A stretch of DNA of 64,000 nt from Prochlorococcus sp. AG-388-D03 (GCA_003279875.1 QCGN01000001.1:1-64000), one strand, 5' to 3'. Shown: positions 6,563-13,504, counted from the stretch's first letter. Translations and numbers: made by a program. Notes: generated from the letters alone by a model not told the origin.

Positions 6563-6718
6563 ATGAATTCCGCATTTGCAAAAGTCTCAAATTTGAAAGT
6601 CAATAGGGGTTCTAAAATAGCCATTACTCTCGCATCATCAACTTTCTTCTTATACGCATTAGGTCAAGCACCAATTTTTAAAAATATTCTTTCAGGTGCT
6701 TTCTCTTGTTCTGGCTAA
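6563..6718 (+). CDS. Small membrane peptide, 51 aa
   Basis: A basic N-terminus (MNSAFAKVSNLKVNRGSK) is followed by a hydrophobic helix (IAITLASSTFFLYALGQAPIF) and a C-terminal CSG. It could be a one-helix membrane protein. No Shine-Dalgarno is evident. A-repeat 8 starts about 45 nt downstream. Confidence 0.45.
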   Translation: MNSAFAKVSNLKVNRGSKIAITLASSTFFLYALGQAPIFKNILSGAFSCSG

Positions 6719-6764
6719 AAAAATAATTGTTTACAAGAGATGCTGAGAATCTAGAATAAATAGT

Positions 6765-6809
6765 GATTGACAGTCGATCTAAACTAAGGGGCAATTAGCC
6801 CTTTTTTTT
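6765..6809 (+). repeat. A-repeat 8
   Basis: GATTGACAGTCGATC, -10-like TAAACT, hairpin GGGGC-AATTA-GCCCT and T7, ending at the ATG at 6810. Where other copies have GCTCC on the 3' arm this one has GCCCT, which still pairs. Confidence 0.8.
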
Positions 6810-6860
6810 ATGAACACACTCATCACAGATAGAAAAAAAAAAGCTCGCTTATATCCCTAA
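6810..6860 (+). CDS. 16-codon frame after A-repeat 8, probably vestigial
   Basis: MNTLITDRKKKARLYP and stop. It overlaps the terminator of the minus-strand hli operon (A-tract and stem at 6833-6869), so the frame may be an accident. It is listed because every other A-repeat with a downstream ATG opens a plausible gene. Confidence 0.2.
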   Translation: MNTLITDRKKKARLYP

Positions 6861-6869
6861 AAGCAAGCT
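6833..6869 (-). terminator. Intrinsic terminator of the hli operon
   Basis: Read on the minus strand, AGCTTGCTT pairs with AAGCGAGCT (one mismatch) around an 11-base loop and is followed by ten T's. It lies 27 nt after the stop of the 59 aa gene at 6896. Confidence 0.75.
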
Positions 6870-6895
6870 CTCATGACGGTTTAATTTTTAAATAT

Positions 6896-7075
6896 TTATG
6901 CTGGCAATCTACAATCAAGTTCTATTATTCCTTCATCCATAAGACGACCAATTTTTAAAACTAGTGCCATATCTAATCTTGAGAAATCTGATTGGTTATT
7001 CGTAATCCAATCCAATTCAGATAAAGTTATTACTCCTGAAGTATTAACTTTGAGGAAGAGTAAACCTAAATTCAT
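6896..7075 (-). CDS. Conserved small protein at the end of the hli operon, 59 aa
   Basis: The ATG at 7075 is chosen over a TTG at 7111, because the longer form would overlap the small gene ending at 7083. The protein MNLGLLFLKVNTSGVITLSELDWITNNQ... ends IIELDCRLPA. Its length and helix-strand pattern suggest a winged-helix-like fold, but I cannot prove it. It is the last gene of the hli transcript, before the terminator. Confidence 0.65.
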   Translation of the reverse strand: MNLGLLFLKVNTSGVITLSELDWITNNQSDFSRLDMALVLKIGRLMDEGIIELDCRLPA

Positions 7076-7082
7076 TTTGCTA

Positions 7083-7172
7083 TTAATTTGTTGCTTTTTT
7101 TCCTTTGGCAATCATCAGTACTGGTACTAAAAGATATGCAAAAAATGAGATTAAAAAAATGTCTAAATTCAT
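7083..7172 (-). CDS. 29-residue one-helix membrane peptide in the hli operon
   Basis: MNLDIFLISFFAYLLVPVLM followed by IAKGKKATN: a single transmembrane helix with a basic C-terminal anchor. It lies 2 nt after the 42 aa hli stop and 7 nt before the next gene, so it is embedded in the operon. It resembles tiny photosystem or cytochrome b6f subunits in layout but is not identifiable as one. Confidence 0.6.
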   Translation of the reverse strand: MNLDIFLISFFAYLLVPVLMIAKGKKATN

Positions 7173-7174
7173 TT

Positions 7175-7303
7175 TTAAAAAATCCCAGGTATGATCCAGC
7201 CAAATAAGCCGTAATTTACTACTAATGCAAAGAAGCCCATCATTGCCATTCTTCCATTAGTTCTCTCTGCATTTTGCCAGTAGCTAGGTTTTGAATTTTC
7301 CAT
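7175..7303 (-). CDS. hli: High-light-inducible protein (HLIP), 42 aa
   Basis: A one-helix member of the Lhc/ELIP superfamily. The signature AERTNGRMAMMGFFALVVNYG has the chlorophyll-binding E-x-x-N-G-R-x-A-M motif. HLIPs bind chlorophyll and carotenoid and protect photosystem assembly intermediates in the thylakoid under light or nutrient stress. It ends WIIPGIF, while its operon neighbours end GQIIPG plus 2 residues. It is fourth in the operon, with a 31-nt gap from the upstream hli. Confidence 0.9.
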   Translation of the reverse strand: MENSKPSYWQNAERTNGRMAMMGFFALVVNYGLFGWIIPGIF

Positions 7304-7334
7304 TTTTTTTGTTTTGGTTATTTGAAATTTGTTT

Positions 7335-7595
7335 TTAAACGAAACCGGGAATAATCTGACCTGTAGTTAGATATGCACCAATTGCAGCTATAAGTCCGAT
7401 CATTGCAAATCTACCGTTAAGAGTTTCTGCAACAACTTTTTCTTTTTCGATTGCTTTTGTTTTTGTGTTTGTGTTTGTCATTTGATTTTTGTTTGAATAA
7501 ATTAAATTTTCTTCTTGAAATTGTTTAGTTAAATAAGCCACAATCAAAGCAGTTAAAGATACTATGAGAATCAAAAAATCTACTAAAGGACTCAT
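7335..7595 (-). CDS. hli: HLIP with an extra N-terminal transmembrane helix, 86 aa
   Basis: The frame is open from an ATG at 7595, which overlaps the stop of the preceding hli (TAATG), favouring coupled initiation there. That gives an N-terminal helix (MSPLVDFLILIVSLTALIVAYL), a linker (about residues 23-38), then a complete HLIP (ETLNGRFAMIGLIAAIGAYL, ending GQIIPGFV). An internal ATG at 7481 would give a standard 48 aa HLIP. Neither start has a clear Shine-Dalgarno. A two-helix HLIP would be unusual in topology. Both products may be made. Confidence 0.8.
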   Translation of the reverse strand: MSPLVDFLILIVSLTALIVAYLTKQFQEENLIYSNKNQMTNTNTKTKAIEKEKVVAETLNGRFAMIGLIAAIGAYLTTGQIIPGFV

Positions 7596-7804
7596 TAAAA
7601 GATACCTGGAATGATTTGCCCAGTAGTTACGTATGCACCTAAGAGAGATACGAAACCAATCATTGCCCAACGACCGTTAATTTTCTCTGCATTTTGAGGA
7701 TAACCGTCATATGACACTGATTCGTCAATATATGGACGAGTTTCTGATGGAAACATATTCTGCCTTCCGCCAGATTCAGTTGTTGTATATGAAGAGTTTG
7801 ACAT
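7595..7804 (-). CDS. hli: High-light-inducible protein, 69 aa
   Basis: A polar N-terminal extension of about 36 residues precedes the HLIP core (PQNAEKINGRWAMIGFVSLLGAYVTTGQIIPGIF). The E-K-I-N-G-R-W-A-M motif binds chlorophyll. Its ATG at 7804 overlaps the upstream hli stop by one base (TAATG), and its own stop overlaps the next start the same way. The longer open frame upstream of 7804 is the previous gene read in another frame. Confidence 0.9.
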   Translation of the reverse strand: MSNSSYTTTESGGRQNMFPSETRPYIDESVSYDGYPQNAEKINGRWAMIGFVSLLGAYVTTGQIIPGIF

Positions 7805-7911
7805 TAGAACCAACCAGGGATAATTTGACCAGTTGTTACGTATGCTCCAACAGCTGCTACGAAGCCGAGCATTGCCGCCCAACCGTTAAATCTTTCTGCT
7901 TCAGGTGTCAT
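7804..7911 (-). CDS. hli: Minimal high-light-inducible protein, 35 aa
   Basis: The first gene of the hli operon, and very short: MTPEAERFNGWAAMLGFVAA and then VGAYVTTGQIIPGWF. The usual N-G-R is N-G-W here (E-R-F-N-G-W-A-A-M), so the conserved Arg that ion-pairs with Glu in Lhc helices is replaced. The rest matches its neighbours closely, implying tandem duplication. The operon promoter should lie just upstream, in 7912-8250. Confidence 0.85.
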   Translation of the reverse strand: MTPEAERFNGWAAMLGFVAAVGAYVTTGQIIPGWF

Positions 7912-8250
7912 TTTTATAAAGAGTAATTTATGTAAATTAATATAACATTAATATTAATAAACGTAAAGAAATTGATCTAAATTGCTATTTACCTAAGATA
8001 ATTGATACATTTCTGTAGCATAAACGTATATTTTTAGCTAATTCACTGTTGGTATTGTTAATAAGGTGTTTCTTTTAGCATTAACTTAAATTTAATTCTT
8101 TTGAAGATAGTGGGCTGGTCATTATTTTGAATTTGAGAGTCTTTTTTGATCCTTAATCCGTACAATTTTGTTCCTCTAACCGCACACATAAAACTTGAAA
8201 TTAACTATTCAAATGAATTAGAACATAACTGTAGTCAATAGGTAAGTCTT
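7912..8250. other. Intergenic region upstream of the hli operon
   Basis: This is 339 bp without a convincing gene. The first 80 bp, on the minus strand, are very AT-rich with several TANNNT strings and presumably hold the hli promoter. The right side should carry the start signals for the CP12-like gene at 8251. I found no repeat or strong hairpin. Confidence 0.5.
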
Positions 8251-8403
8251 ATGGCACTAAACGACACATTTACCATCCAAGAGATGGACATGGATAAAAA
8301 AGACCTTTCATACGATATAAAGGCAAAAGAACTCGAAGCTTATTGGAATAATGAATGCAAAGAGCACCCTACTAAAAACCATTGCAAAGTTTATTGTGAT
8401 TAA
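8251..8403 (+). CDS. CP12-like protein, 50 aa
   Basis: The C-terminal third (KELEAYWNNECKEHPTKNHC, then KVYCD) resembles the CP12 C-terminal element, which has C-x8-C with a Pro in the middle followed by Arg/Lys-x-Tyr and an acidic end. Here C-KEHPTKNH-C is exactly C-x8-C. CP12 shuts down the Calvin cycle by clamping GAPDH and PRK through this loop under oxidising conditions. The N-terminal cysteine pair and the PRK-binding helix motif of full-length CP12 are absent, so function may differ. Confidence 0.65.
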   Translation: MALNDTFTIQEMDMDKKDLSYDIKAKELEAYWNNECKEHPTKNHCKVYCD

Positions 8404-8423
8404 TACTTAATCTTTTAAGTATT
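8402..8423. terminator. Perfect AT-rich 9-bp hairpin after the CP12-like gene
   Basis: AATACTTAA and TTAAGTATT pair around a TCTT loop, starting inside the stop codon. It is AT-rich and lacks an immediate long T-run, so it may only weakly terminate or may protect the 3' end. Confidence 0.4.
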
Positions 8424-8488
8424 CTTATGCTTGATTTTTATATATCACCCTTACTAGAGCATAGACAGATAGAAAGGAGGACAAGCAA

Positions 8489-8590
8489 ATGACTAATTTA
8501 GGAATAGAAATTCTATTTTGGATAATTTTAATTTCTTATCTGGGATTAAGAATATCTCAAACTCGGAATGGCTTTAAACAGCAATTTTAA
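8489..8590 (+). CDS. 33-residue membrane peptide
   Basis: An AAAGGAGG at 8473-8480 lies 8 nt before the ATG, one of the best ribosome-binding sites in the window. The product is one helix (LGIEILFWIILISYLGLRIS) and a polar tail (QTRNGFKQQF). It is 13 nt upstream of the second CP12-like gene, so the two are probably co-transcribed. Confidence 0.6.
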   Translation: MTNLGIEILFWIILISYLGLRISQTRNGFKQQF

Positions 8591-8603
8591 TTAGGAGGGC
8601 AAA

Positions 8604-8750
8604 ATGAAACTACAAACTCAATTCACAGTTCCAAACAAAGAGCTGCGAGATCTTGATTATGTCAACAAAGTAGAAGTTTTAGAAGAAACTTTTAAAAGAG
8701 AATGTCTAGATTATCCAACTAAAGAAGATTGTTTAGTTTGTTGCAACTGA
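8604..8750 (+). CDS. CP12-like mini-protein, 48 aa, cysteine pair intact
   Basis: Paralogue of the gene at 257 (same MKLQTQFTVPNKE start and length), with an AGGAGG 5 nt before the ATG. The C-terminal C-LDYPTKED-C pair is intact here, followed by LVCCN, whereas the 257 copy has tyrosines. The similarity to CP12's C-x8-C loop suggests a redox-sensitive binding peptide. That is inference from a short motif. The intergenic DNA downstream is also duplicated. Confidence 0.7.
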   Translation: MKLQTQFTVPNKELRDLDYVNKVEVLEETFKRECLDYPTKEDCLVCCN

Positions 8751-8823
8751 CTATTCATTAATTGTTTTTCATATTTTATAAATTCTAAAAATATTCAAAA
8801 TTTATTAATTGAGAGGTTGAACA

Positions 8824-8952
8824 ATGAAATTAAGATTCTTCCCAACAACTATTTTTAGAGAGACTCCAAAAGTGACATTCTTTGATGCAGGCTTGGAGAC
8901 ATCTAATGGTTGCGATGTGGTAATCCACTCAGAATCGTCTATAAAGGTGTAG
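8824..8952 (+). pseudogene. Truncated copy of the 477 cupin-like gene
   Basis: The first 37-38 codons (MKLRFFPTTIFRETPKVTFF... to NGCDVVIHSE) match the gene at 477 almost residue for residue. The frame then shifts to unrelated sequence and stops after 42 codons (TAG at 8950). It lacks the cupin core, so it is a 5' fragment. It keeps the same upstream CP12-like gene and intergenic spacing, which marks a segmental duplication of about 340 bp. Confidence 0.8.
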
Positions 8953-9145
8953 AAATGATCTCTAACTAAATGTAAAGCTATCCACCTTAGTACATTAATA
9001 ATATTTTTTCTCAAGATCTCTAGTAATTTAAAGAGCTATCTCAGAAACATAATCTATACACCTTGGTACAGATATCCCTAGTTAATTAAACTTTAGTCAT
9101 AGTAAGCTATCTTAGATATTAATCCTATATAATTCTTTCTATAAA

Positions 9146-9538
9146 ATGCCTAGATCAAATAGAACTGATGGCAAATATAACCGCAAAGCTGATTACTTTT
9201 TAGTCAGCGTTAAAGAGAGAAACATGCGTGAGTTTCTGGAGACTTTAGAAAGAGAGAAACGTAGACACGCTGAACCTAAAGCAGACTCAATTACAGCTCT
9301 TGGTTCTAATCAGAAACACTTAGGTTCTAAAGTTGATATGGAAGAGCTTTTCTATTTCTTAAATTCCTATAACTCTATGGAATCAGGTGGAACGTTTTAC
9401 CTGAGAAGACTTAAGAAAATAATTATGGAACAGATTGAAAAAGACTACAAAGAGATGGGAATGACAATGAGAGATTTAAAAATATCTTACTATGACAAAC
9501 AAGATGAGATGGATGAAAAAAAGACTTGCCTAAATTAA
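9146..9538 (+). CDS. Basic helical protein of unknown function, 130 aa
   Basis: A highly charged soluble protein: MPRSNRTDGKYNRKADYFLVSVKERNMREFLETLEREKRRHAEPKA..., then a helical stretch LFYFLNSYNSMESGGTFYLRRLKKIIMEQIEKDYKEMGMTM. The basic N-terminus suggests nucleic-acid or membrane-surface binding. I recognise no family. It is isolated between the duplicated segment and B-repeat 4 and could be phage-derived or plasmid-derived cargo, although nothing in the sequence proves that. Confidence 0.6.
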   Translation: MPRSNRTDGKYNRKADYFLVSVKERNMREFLETLEREKRRHAEPKADSITALGSNQKHLGSKVDMEELFYFLNSYNSMESGGTFYLRRLKKIIMEQIEKDYKEMGMTMRDLKISYYDKQDEMDEKKTCLN

Positions 9539-9960
9539 TACATTTCTAAGGGATCTGCCGTCCAGCTATAGAAGCCCGCATCCAACCCCTATCTATTAAA
9601 TTAATAAGCTCCTAAATTTTGGCAGAAATTTGTGAAGTGTTATCTATACATTTTTGAAAAATAGACTTACCCCAATACCACCCATCACTTTCCTAAATAG
9701 GAACTTTAATGGATAATAAACATATAAATGAAATTCTGATTCTAGCAAAATTCTAGCAGATTGATTACTCTAAATCCCTTGATATGACTGAAGAAAATTT
9801 TTGGCTAATGAAAAAAGAGCGAGATGCATTTTGCTAGTCATAGCAAGGGTTTTATTTTTTACCAAAAATTCTATTCGAACCTCATTCGAACTTTTTTCTA
9901 TTAACTAATGATTTTTCAAGATAAGAATTGAAGTAAATTACTAGATAAAGATGAAAACAA
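9539..9960. other. Gene-free stretch holding B-repeat 4
   Basis: After the 9146 gene there is a less AT-rich string near 9548-9592 (GGGATCTGCCGTCCAGC...), partly like the one after the 477 gene. B-repeat 4 follows, then a second direct-repeat pair, and then the 3' end of the convergent zinc-ribbon gene. No tRNA fold was found. Confidence 0.5.
9670..9837 (+). repeat. B-repeat copy 4: left boundary of the zinc-ribbon block
   Basis: CCCCAATACCACCCATCAC, then TTTCCTAAATAGGAAC and GGATAATAAACAT, a pair ATTCTAGCAAA/ATTCTAGCAGA (9739-9760), a 23-nt gap and ATGACTGAA at 9784. The remnant frame MTEENFWLMKKERDAFC stops at 9837. Downstream is TAGTCATAGCAAGG, as in copy 3, and then a second 11-bp-period pair built on ATTCGAAC (near 9875-9895) with a leader-like tail. 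Confidence 0.8.
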
Positions 9961-11466
9961 TTACCAAGTTTCCCAATCATTAAATTCAGCATCGATATGT
10001 ACATAATTTATCAAGCTTCTCTTTGAACAGTACTCTTCGGCAATTCTTAGACCATCTTTTTGTGCAGAAGTTTTTTCTAATTTCAATCTAACCCAACCTC
10101 TTGATTCATCAGTGTTATAACTTCCGCCATCCTCTTCAAAAATTCCTTTATATCCTTTACATCTAATATAAGAAGCGTATTGTTTTGAAGGATTTTCTTT
10201 AAGCCAATAAAAATATTTTAAAGTTTTATGCGTTCTAAATTCTTCTCCAAAAGGAATTTTACCTAAATAATAGGGATCAAATACAACAACTCTTCCGTCA
10301 TTACGCTCCCATTCTCTCACTCCTAAAGAATGAACTAATTCTCCTTCATTATTGTTATACATAAGATTGTTGTATTCGGCACTAGTTACTGAATCACATT
10401 TATCATCTAGAATTTCTTTAAAAATACCTTTAGCTTTTTCATATTCTGTCCATTTTCCTTTTTTGAGAAAAGCCACTTCATTATCTGAACATTTTACAGT
10501 TATTTCACTAATTTCTTGATCACTATTTGTGTAGTATTTAGTATCAAAATCCAAATATGATGTTGATTCATCTTCTTTCCAACCATTTACGTTTATCCAA
10601 TTATTAGAAGAGTATTTTTTCCAGTTATTTCTTTCTAATAAAGAAATAATTTCAGGATCATTTTCTTTTTGATCGCAAATCATTTTCACTAAACTTTTCT
10701 CATCTCGATTTTTTGGTTTTATCCATTTTTCTGAATCCCAGTCATATTTCTTTTTACTATGACATGCGACTGAAAAAGTATTAACTTCTCCTTCTTTTTT
10801 CACTTCAGCATTAAAAGTTATTGCATCGAAAGAAGCAAAATGATCAAAATCTATTCCAATCGAATTCAAATTAAGAGAATAGTTTCCATGACTAATCCAA
10901 TTAGTTTCTGTTATTGAAGAGGAATCTTTGCCTAAATTAGCTGACTCACAAGTCAGATATTTTGAGTCCTTACCGTCAGAATCCCACCACCAAAATTTAT
11001 CTTGGTAATATAATTCCCTTGCTTCACTATTCCCAAGATCCATTGCTTTTCTTAAATCCCTGCAATTAAAGGTGTAATTACCTGCCTGATAATAGGCTCT
11101 AGATCTCTGGAGAAAAGCATCTGAGTCACTTGGATTTCTAGAAATCCTATCATCAAGATCTAGAAAAGAGTAAAATTGATAATCAGAATTTTGATCTTCG
11201 TACGTGTAAAGATTCTCATTAGATACATATTGGGCAATCCCAAGTAGACCTCCTAAAGAAGCTAACCCAATAACAAAAAGGAGAGGTTTATTAAATTTTT
11301 TTTCTTTATTTTCAACCTTATTATCCTCTTCAATATTCTTAATAGGTACTGTTGGAATAACTTTTTTAACTTCTTTTTTTGCAACAGAAACTTCAATTTC
11401 CCATCCACAATTAGTACAAAATTTCTTATTTTCTTTAATTTGAAATCCACAATTTTTACATTTCAT
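9961..11466 (-). CDS. Zinc-ribbon membrane protein with large extracytoplasmic part, 501 aa
   Basis: Residues 1-25 are a four-cysteine zinc ribbon (MKCKNCGFQIKENKKFC, then TNCGWEIE). A charged linker follows, then one transmembrane helix (about 62-82, PLLFVIGLASLGGLLGIAQYV). After it come a TPR-like stretch (about 99-145, RISRNPSDSDAFLQRSRAYY...) and a long domain of unknown fold rich in Trp and Lys (to 501). The ribbon should face the cytoplasm and the rest the other side. The first 25 residues are nearly identical to those of the 14804 gene. It diverges from the 11529 gene across 62 bp. Confidence 0.8.
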   Translation of the reverse strand: MKCKNCGFQIKENKKFCTNCGWEIEVSVAKKEVKKVIPTVPIKNIEEDNKVENKEKKFNKPLLFVIGLASLGGLLGIAQYVSNENLYTYEDQNSDYQFYSFLDLDDRISRNPSDSDAFLQRSRAYYQAGNYTFNCRDLRKAMDLGNSEARELYYQDKFWWWDSDGKDSKYLTCESANLGKDSSSITETNWISHGNYSLNLNSIGIDFDHFASFDAITFNAEVKKEGEVNTFSVACHSKKKYDWDSEKWIKPKNRDEKSLVKMICDQKENDPEIISLLERNNWKKYSSNNWINVNGWKEDESTSYLDFDTKYYTNSDQEISEITVKCSDNEVAFLKKGKWTEYEKAKGIFKEILDDKCDSVTSAEYNNLMYNNNEGELVHSLGVREWERNDGRVVVFDPYYLGKIPFGEEFRTHKTLKYFYWLKENPSKQYASYIRCKGYKGIFEEDGGSYNTDESRGWVRLKLEKTSAQKDGLRIAEEYCSKRSLINYVHIDAEFNDWETW

Positions 11467-11528
11467 TGTTTAAAGAAAATGTTTAATTAACATAAAGTAT
11501 AAATTAATGATTAATTTAAATTAATTCA

Positions 11529-12563
11529 ATGACAGGTAATGAAAAACAAAATACAAATGACCCTGCATATAAATATATAAAAAATTCTTCATCTGAATAT
11601 GTAAATACAAATACTAATTGGAAGGAAAATTTAAATCCTGAAGAAAAAGAATTTTATAACTCACACCCTCTCCCTTTTTTAGAAAGTAAAGCCGAGAACT
11701 ATAGCTTATTTCTTAAAAGGTATGAAAAATCGAAAAAGGAATCATCAGTCTCGATTCCTTCTAGTCAAAAAATGAAGCCTAGCTTTAATAAACATACTTG
11801 TCCCAAATGCGGTTCGTCAGTTAATCCCGATGAAAAATTTTGTGGTGAGTGTGGTTTTAATTTAGAAAATTTAGTTTCTAAAGAAAATAATATGGAAGTC
11901 AAAAAAGAACAGGTCTCAATAAAAGAAGAAACTGCTCCTTTAGTTAAGGTAAAAAACAAAAAAGAGGATAAACCTTTAAAAATTAAAACTAAAATGAATA
12001 ATCTAATTTGCTCAGAATGCGGCTTTCCTTTAAATGATGGAGAGGATGTTTTTTGCCCAGAGTGCGGATGCAAAATTATTTATCCAACCGATGAAGTAAA
12101 TACAAAAATAATTGAAGTTAAGAATTCCACTAAAGATAATGAATTTATAAAAGTTACTGAAACTGAAGATTCAATTCAAGAAGAGAGCTTAGTTTCTGAA
12201 AATGAAGATTCAATTCAAGAAGAGAGCTTAGTTTCTGAAAATGAAGATTCAATTCAAGAAGAGAGCTTAGTTTCTAATAAAGAAATAAAAGAAAAACCAA
12301 AAAGTAAAAATAATCTTCCTATTGATATATTGATAGATTTAAAATCTTTTTTTGAAGATAAATTAATAAATGAAATTGAATATAATCAATTAAGAAAATT
12401 AGCTCTAAAAATAGCAACAGATCCAAAATCAAAAGGTGATCTATCAAAAATTAAATCAATTTCTAGAGAGAAATTATCTGAACTTAGAAATCTTTTTAAT
12501 GAACAATTAATTGATAAGGATGAATATGATGATTTAAGAAAAAATCTTATAGAAATAGAATGA
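11529..12563 (+). CDS. Double zinc-ribbon, SHOCT-domain protein, 344 aa
   Basis: Two four-Cys ribbons (about residues 90-115, CPKCGSSVNPDEKFCGECG, and 159-181, CSECGFPLNDGEDVFCPECG) are followed by an acidic linker with three tandem copies of EDSIQEESLVSEN. Two short helical hairpins of SHOCT type follow (LIDLKSFFEDKLINEIEY..., LSELRNLFNEQLIDKDEYDD). SHOCT modules are oligomerisation or recruitment tails found on many bacterial membrane and nucleic-acid proteins. There is no membrane helix. The stop overlaps the M48 protease start by 4 nt (ATGA), indicating a coupled pair. Confidence 0.8.
   Translation: MTGNEKQNTNDPAYKYIKNSSSEYVNTNTNWKENLNPEEKEFYNSHPLPFLESKAENYSLFLKRYEKSKKESSVSIPSSQKMKPSFNKHTCPKCGSSVNPDEKFCGECGFNLENLVSKENNMEVKKEQVSIKEETAPLVKVKNKKEDKPLKIKTKMNNLICSECGFPLNDGEDVFCPECGCKIIYPTDEVNTKIIEVKNSTKDNEFIKVTETEDSIQEESLVSENEDSIQEESLVSENEDSIQEESLVSNKEIKEKPKSKNNLPIDILIDLKSFFEDKLINEIEYNQLRKLALKIATDPKSKGDLSKIKSISREKLSELRNLFNEQLIDKDEYDDLRKNLIEIE
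12165..12281 (+). repeat. Three tandem 39-bp units within the SHOCT protein gene
   Basis: Units start at 12165, 12204 and 12243. The first two are identical in the DNA and the third differs only at its end. Each encodes EDSIQEESLVSEN (the last copy ends SNK). Being in frame and nearly perfect, the array is probably recent and length-variable. Confidence 0.9.
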
Positions 12564-13504
12564 CAGAAAGAATAATTCTTGAAGAATTAAGTCCAAAGGA
12601 ATATGAACATCCACTAGATAGAAAAGCTATAAATACGCTTGAGGCGATTCCTGGGGTTAGAGCATTAGTTGCAAAAATCTGGGAGAAATTCCTACAGAAG
12701 TTTTTAGTTCTTGAATATATGGGATCAAGTCTCAGAATTACTGATGAGAATTATCCTGATATATATAAGCTTCTTGAAGAGGCTTGTTTAATTTTAGATG
12801 TCAAAGAAATACCTCCTTTGTACTTGATAAATGACCCAACAATGCAGGCTTTGGCTATTGGAGCGAGCAAACCTTTTATAGGTATAACTTATGCTCTTGT
12901 TGAAAGATTAGATAGCGATGAATTGCTTTTTGTGATTGCGCATGAACTTGGTCATATAAAAAGTGGTCATGTTCTTTATTACAACATTGCTATCTATTTA
13001 AAGCCAATTGTCGAAGTAGCTAGTCAACTGAGTTTAGGGATAGCTGGTTTAGTTGGTGGAGGTTTTCAAATAGCTTTAAAATATTGGCAAAGGATGTCTG
13101 AATTCACTTCTGATCGAGCAGGCTTACTTGTTTGCCAAGATCCAAAAGTTTGTATTAGAGCAATGATTAAGATTGCGGGACTTCCTGTAGATAGAGTAGG
13201 AATAGAAGCTTTTGAGAAATCATTCTTACAACAGGCTAAAGAATTTGAAGACTTTGATTACGGTGCAATGAATAAATTTGTAAAAGTTATGAGCACCTAC
13301 AATAACAGTCATCCTTGGACAGTCTTACGAGCTTCAGAATTTATAAAGTGGGAAGGTTCAGAAGAATATAAATTGATCCTTAAAGGAGAAAGAAATTTTG
13401 ACATAGAGGAAAATTTAGAAGATTTCCTAGCATGTACTGTTTGCGGAAATAGGTTGGGTGATAGTGATAAATTCTGTGGCAAATGCGGAGCCAAAATTGA
13501 TTAG
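12560..13504 (+). CDS. M48-family zinc metalloprotease with C-terminal zinc ribbon, 314 aa
   Basis: The catalytic motif HELGH (in LLFVIAHELGHIKSGHVLY, about residues 127-145) and the downstream glutamate in SEFTSDRAG define an M48 (HtpX/Ste24-like) gluzincin. A hydrophobic stretch around YNIAIYLKPIVEVASQLSLG resembles the membrane-associated region of the family. The last 26 residues (CTVCGNRLGDSDKFCGKCG) add a four-Cys ribbon like its neighbours' and unlike standard HtpX. It overlaps the SHOCT gene, so the two probably act together, perhaps in membrane-protein turnover (inference). Confidence 0.85.
   Translation: MTERIILEELSPKEYEHPLDRKAINTLEAIPGVRALVAKIWEKFLQKFLVLEYMGSSLRITDENYPDIYKLLEEACLILDVKEIPPLYLINDPTMQALAIGASKPFIGITYALVERLDSDELLFVIAHELGHIKSGHVLYYNIAIYLKPIVEVASQLSLGIAGLVGGGFQIALKYWQRMSEFTSDRAGLLVCQDPKVCIRAMIKIAGLPVDRVGIEAFEKSFLQQAKEFEDFDYGAMNKFVKVMSTYNNSHPWTVLRASEFIKWEGSEEYKLILKGERNFDIEENLEDFLACTVCGNRLGDSDKFCGKCGAKID

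Noticed and set aside
1267-6809. A-repeats as a CRISPR array or integron attC sites
   Set aside because: Spacing is irregular (0.3-1.2 kb) with genes between, no cas or integrase gene is present, and the hairpin is too short for attC.
9548-9592. Less AT-rich string that might be a tRNA or tRNA fragment
   Set aside because: No cloverleaf arms, anticodon stem or T-loop consensus can be drawn. It shares short words with the region after 1000, so it is more likely a repeat scrap.
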